A stretch of DNA of 15,863 nt. Source: Pseudomonadota bacterium. GTDB taxonomy: Bacteria > Pseudomonadota > Gammaproteobacteria > Burkholderiales > Burkholderiaceae_D. The notes beneath the pieces are model-generated. The model searched no databases. It saw only the letters and a list, made by a program, of their open reading frames with translations, and had not been told where the DNA came from. Shown piece by piece: positions 14,632 through 15,863 of this stretch. Location: positions 1-15,863 of the forward strand of contig JAFAGG010000122.1 of NCBI GenBank assembly GCA_023422955.1, read 5' to 3'. A program made the translations under genes and the position numbers. The stretch's first letter is position 1. Each line of letters opens with the position of its first letter.

Positions 14632-15543
14632 TTATTTGAACTGCCAGGCGCGCAGGTACTTGATTTCGTAGGAGTTGTCCTTGCCCTGCGGGGTGGAATC
14701 ATCCGGCTGGCCCGAAGCCGAACCGAACCACAGGTCCAGCATCATGTACATCGGATCGCCCATCGCCACCTCCAGCGTCAGCACTTCCTTGCCATTGAAG
14801 TAATAGGTCTGCTTGTTCGCTTCCCACTTCACCGCATACTTGTTGAACGTGGTCGACAAGTCCATGCCGGTATCGTACTGGCGCATGCCCACTTGCTGGC
14901 CTTCGCGGTCACCCTTCCATACCGTCGGCGCATACGCTTGCGGACGGCGCACGCCCTGCTCATCGGTAAAGCCCCACGGTGCGGCACCGCCGGCATACGC
15001 TTCCATCACATCCATTTCCGGGCGGCGCTCGTCGATATGGTTGAACAGCCAGAACGCGGGCCAGGTGCCTTTGCCGGCCGGTAGCTTGGCTTCGATTTCG
15101 AAGTAGCCATAGGTCTGGTAATACTTGCCATCGGTATCGATGGTGCGGTTGAAGAAATTGCCCGACGCATCGCGCTGCGGCCAGATCTTGAGCTTGCCGT
15201 CTTCCACCGCATAGTTGGTGGTGGAATTGGGTTGCTCATACCAGATGGTGTCATTCCACAGGCTGCGGTTCAGGCTGTTGCCGTCGAATTCTTCGGCAAA
15301 GGTCAGCGTGTACTGGTTGGCATCCTGGCCAAAGGGCGTCTTGTCGCCACGATCGGCGCCTTCGGCCACGATGGGAGAGGTCTGCGCACCGGCACCGGTA
15401 TTGCTATTGCCCGCGGCATTGCCAGCAGCGCTGGGGGTGGCACCACCACCGCCGCCACCGCCGCAGGCGGACAGCACGAGCGCGGACAACAGGGTCGCGG
15501 CCAGGGTGGACAGGGAGGAGGTGGTGTTCGAAGCTTGTTGCAT
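14632..15543 (-). CDS. GH16 family lipoprotein glycosidase, copy 2
   Basis: This 303-residue paralogue of the neighbouring gene has a lipoprotein signal (ALVLSAC, Cys27), a seven-glycine run, a shorter Ala/Asn/Gly-rich linker (about 35-75), and a GH16 domain (about 78-303). The catalytic signature is EMDVME, with Glu176, Asp178 and Glu181. The NYAVEDGKLKIWPQRD block through TYGYFE is identical to copy 1. The loop after the catalytic strand differs strongly (APWGFTDEQGVRRPQ against the YNSWWSDNNLNP region of copy 1), so the substrate cleft may differ. The start at 15543 is preferred because the signal peptide starts there and aagagag lies upstream. The frame is open for 55 more codons without features. 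Envelope-bound polysaccharide turnover, such as processing of an exopolysaccharide, is a reasonable but unproven role. Confidence 0.9.
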   Translation of the reverse strand: MQQASNTTSSLSTLAATLLSALVLSACGGGGGGGATPSAAGNAAGNSNTGAGAQTSPIVAEGADRGDKTPFGQDANQYTLTFAEEFDGNSLNRSLWNDTIWYEQPNSTTNYAVEDGKLKIWPQRDASGNFFNRTIDTDGKYYQTYGYFEIEAKLPAGKGTWPAFWLFNHIDERRPEMDVMEAYAGGAAPWGFTDEQGVRRPQAYAPTVWKGDREGQQVGMRQYDTGMDLSTTFNKYAVKWEANKQTYYFNGKEVLTLEVAMGDPMYMMLDLWFGSASGQPDDSTPQGKDNSYEIKYLRAWQFK

Positions 15544-15863
15544 GGGGTTCTCTCTTATCAGGTGCTGCACCCGGCTCATTGCCAGCGTGCAAGTTAAGGA
15601 CCCCACTAGGAACCTTGCTGACGGTAAATAGTTCCGACAGAAAACTCTTTTCCCCATAGAAATTATTGATGAGCGCCACGCCCTTGCCACCTCGATTCTA
15701 TGAGGCAAGTGTTTGCCGGAAGGCCTGTTGTTTTTTAAAAAAGTGAGGGGCGTGATGGGTTTGTCAAAGGCATTTGCTTGCCGAAATCAGCGCGCAAGCC
15801 TGCTTGTTTTTTTAAAGCGCGGAAGGGAGAGGGAAGAAAGAGAGGGCGAGGGAAGGGAAAAAC
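15544..15863. other. upstream region of GH16 copy 2
   Basis: No gene is seen in this 320-bp stretch. It holds the shared upstream element, a short ggtg-ctg-cacc hairpin near 15561-15571 in the leader, A/T tracts such as ttttttaaaaaa near 15731, and a purine-rich end after 15814. The next gene presumably lies beyond the right edge. Confidence 0.5.
15622..15634 (-). promoter_or_regulatory. shared upstream element, GH16 copy 2
   Basis: On the minus strand this reads gaactatttaccg, followed by tcagcaaggttcctag. The preceding base is g, giving ggaact. It is the partner of the element upstream of copy 1. Here ggaac and gttcc are also inverted across 17 bases. Confidence 0.5.

Noticed and set aside
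14632..15708. 358-codon version of GH16 copy 2
   Set aside because: The extra 55 residues precede a complete lipoprotein signal and would bury it. They also run through the putative promoter element.
15795..15813. Short hairpin caagcctgcttg followed by seven T residues
   Set aside because: The stem is only 4-5 bp with a tiny loop, and no plus-strand gene lies upstream that would need a terminator.

Overview
The window is GC-rich chromosomal DNA of a proteobacterium. Gene content and protein style suggest the betaproteobacterial order Burkholderiales, most likely Oxalobacteraceae (Herminiimonas, Janthinobacterium, Collimonas or Herbaspirillum-like). That placement is inferred from familiarity with the proteins, not from a search. 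No tRNA, rRNA or CRISPR array was recognised.

Layout. (1) 1-238 is the 3' end of an IS481-type transposase gene, followed by about 350 bp of non-coding DNA with palindromes and then a strong hairpin terminator at 588-624. (2) 679-957 (-) encodes a small, acidic, internally repeated lipoprotein. (3) 1521-6390 (-) is a tightly packed caa3-type cytochrome c oxidase operon: coxB with a fused cytochrome c domain, a fused coxA-coxC (subunits I and III), a small membrane protein, and a CtaG-like assembly factor. The genes abut or overlap by 1-4 bases. A HemJ/CopD-like membrane protein (6478-6891, +) diverges from it, and a DUF2231 membrane protein (6910-7398, -) converges on that one. (4) 7624-9486 (+) is a GH15 glucoamylase/trehalase-like enzyme. 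After it come a 9-bp tandem repeat and a 35-codon candidate gene. (5) 9874-13279 is the classic divergent metE (-)/metR (+) pair for cobalamin-independent methionine synthesis and its LysR-type regulator. (6) 13365-15543 (-) holds two paralogous GH16 lipoproteins in tandem, each with its own terminator and a shared upstream element.

How the genes work together. The oxidase block is a self-contained terminal oxidase. Subunit II carries CuA and haem c, subunit I-III carries haem a and haem a3-CuB, and CtaG probably helps to insert copper. The HemJ-like protein may support haem supply. The most notable point is in subunit I: every metal ligand is present, but the K-channel lysine and two D-channel asparagines of canonical A1 oxidases are replaced. 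MetR probably controls metE from the 130-bp intergenic region. The two GH16 lipoproteins look co-regulated and share a short block that is much more alike than much of the rest of the genes, which suggests recent gene conversion.
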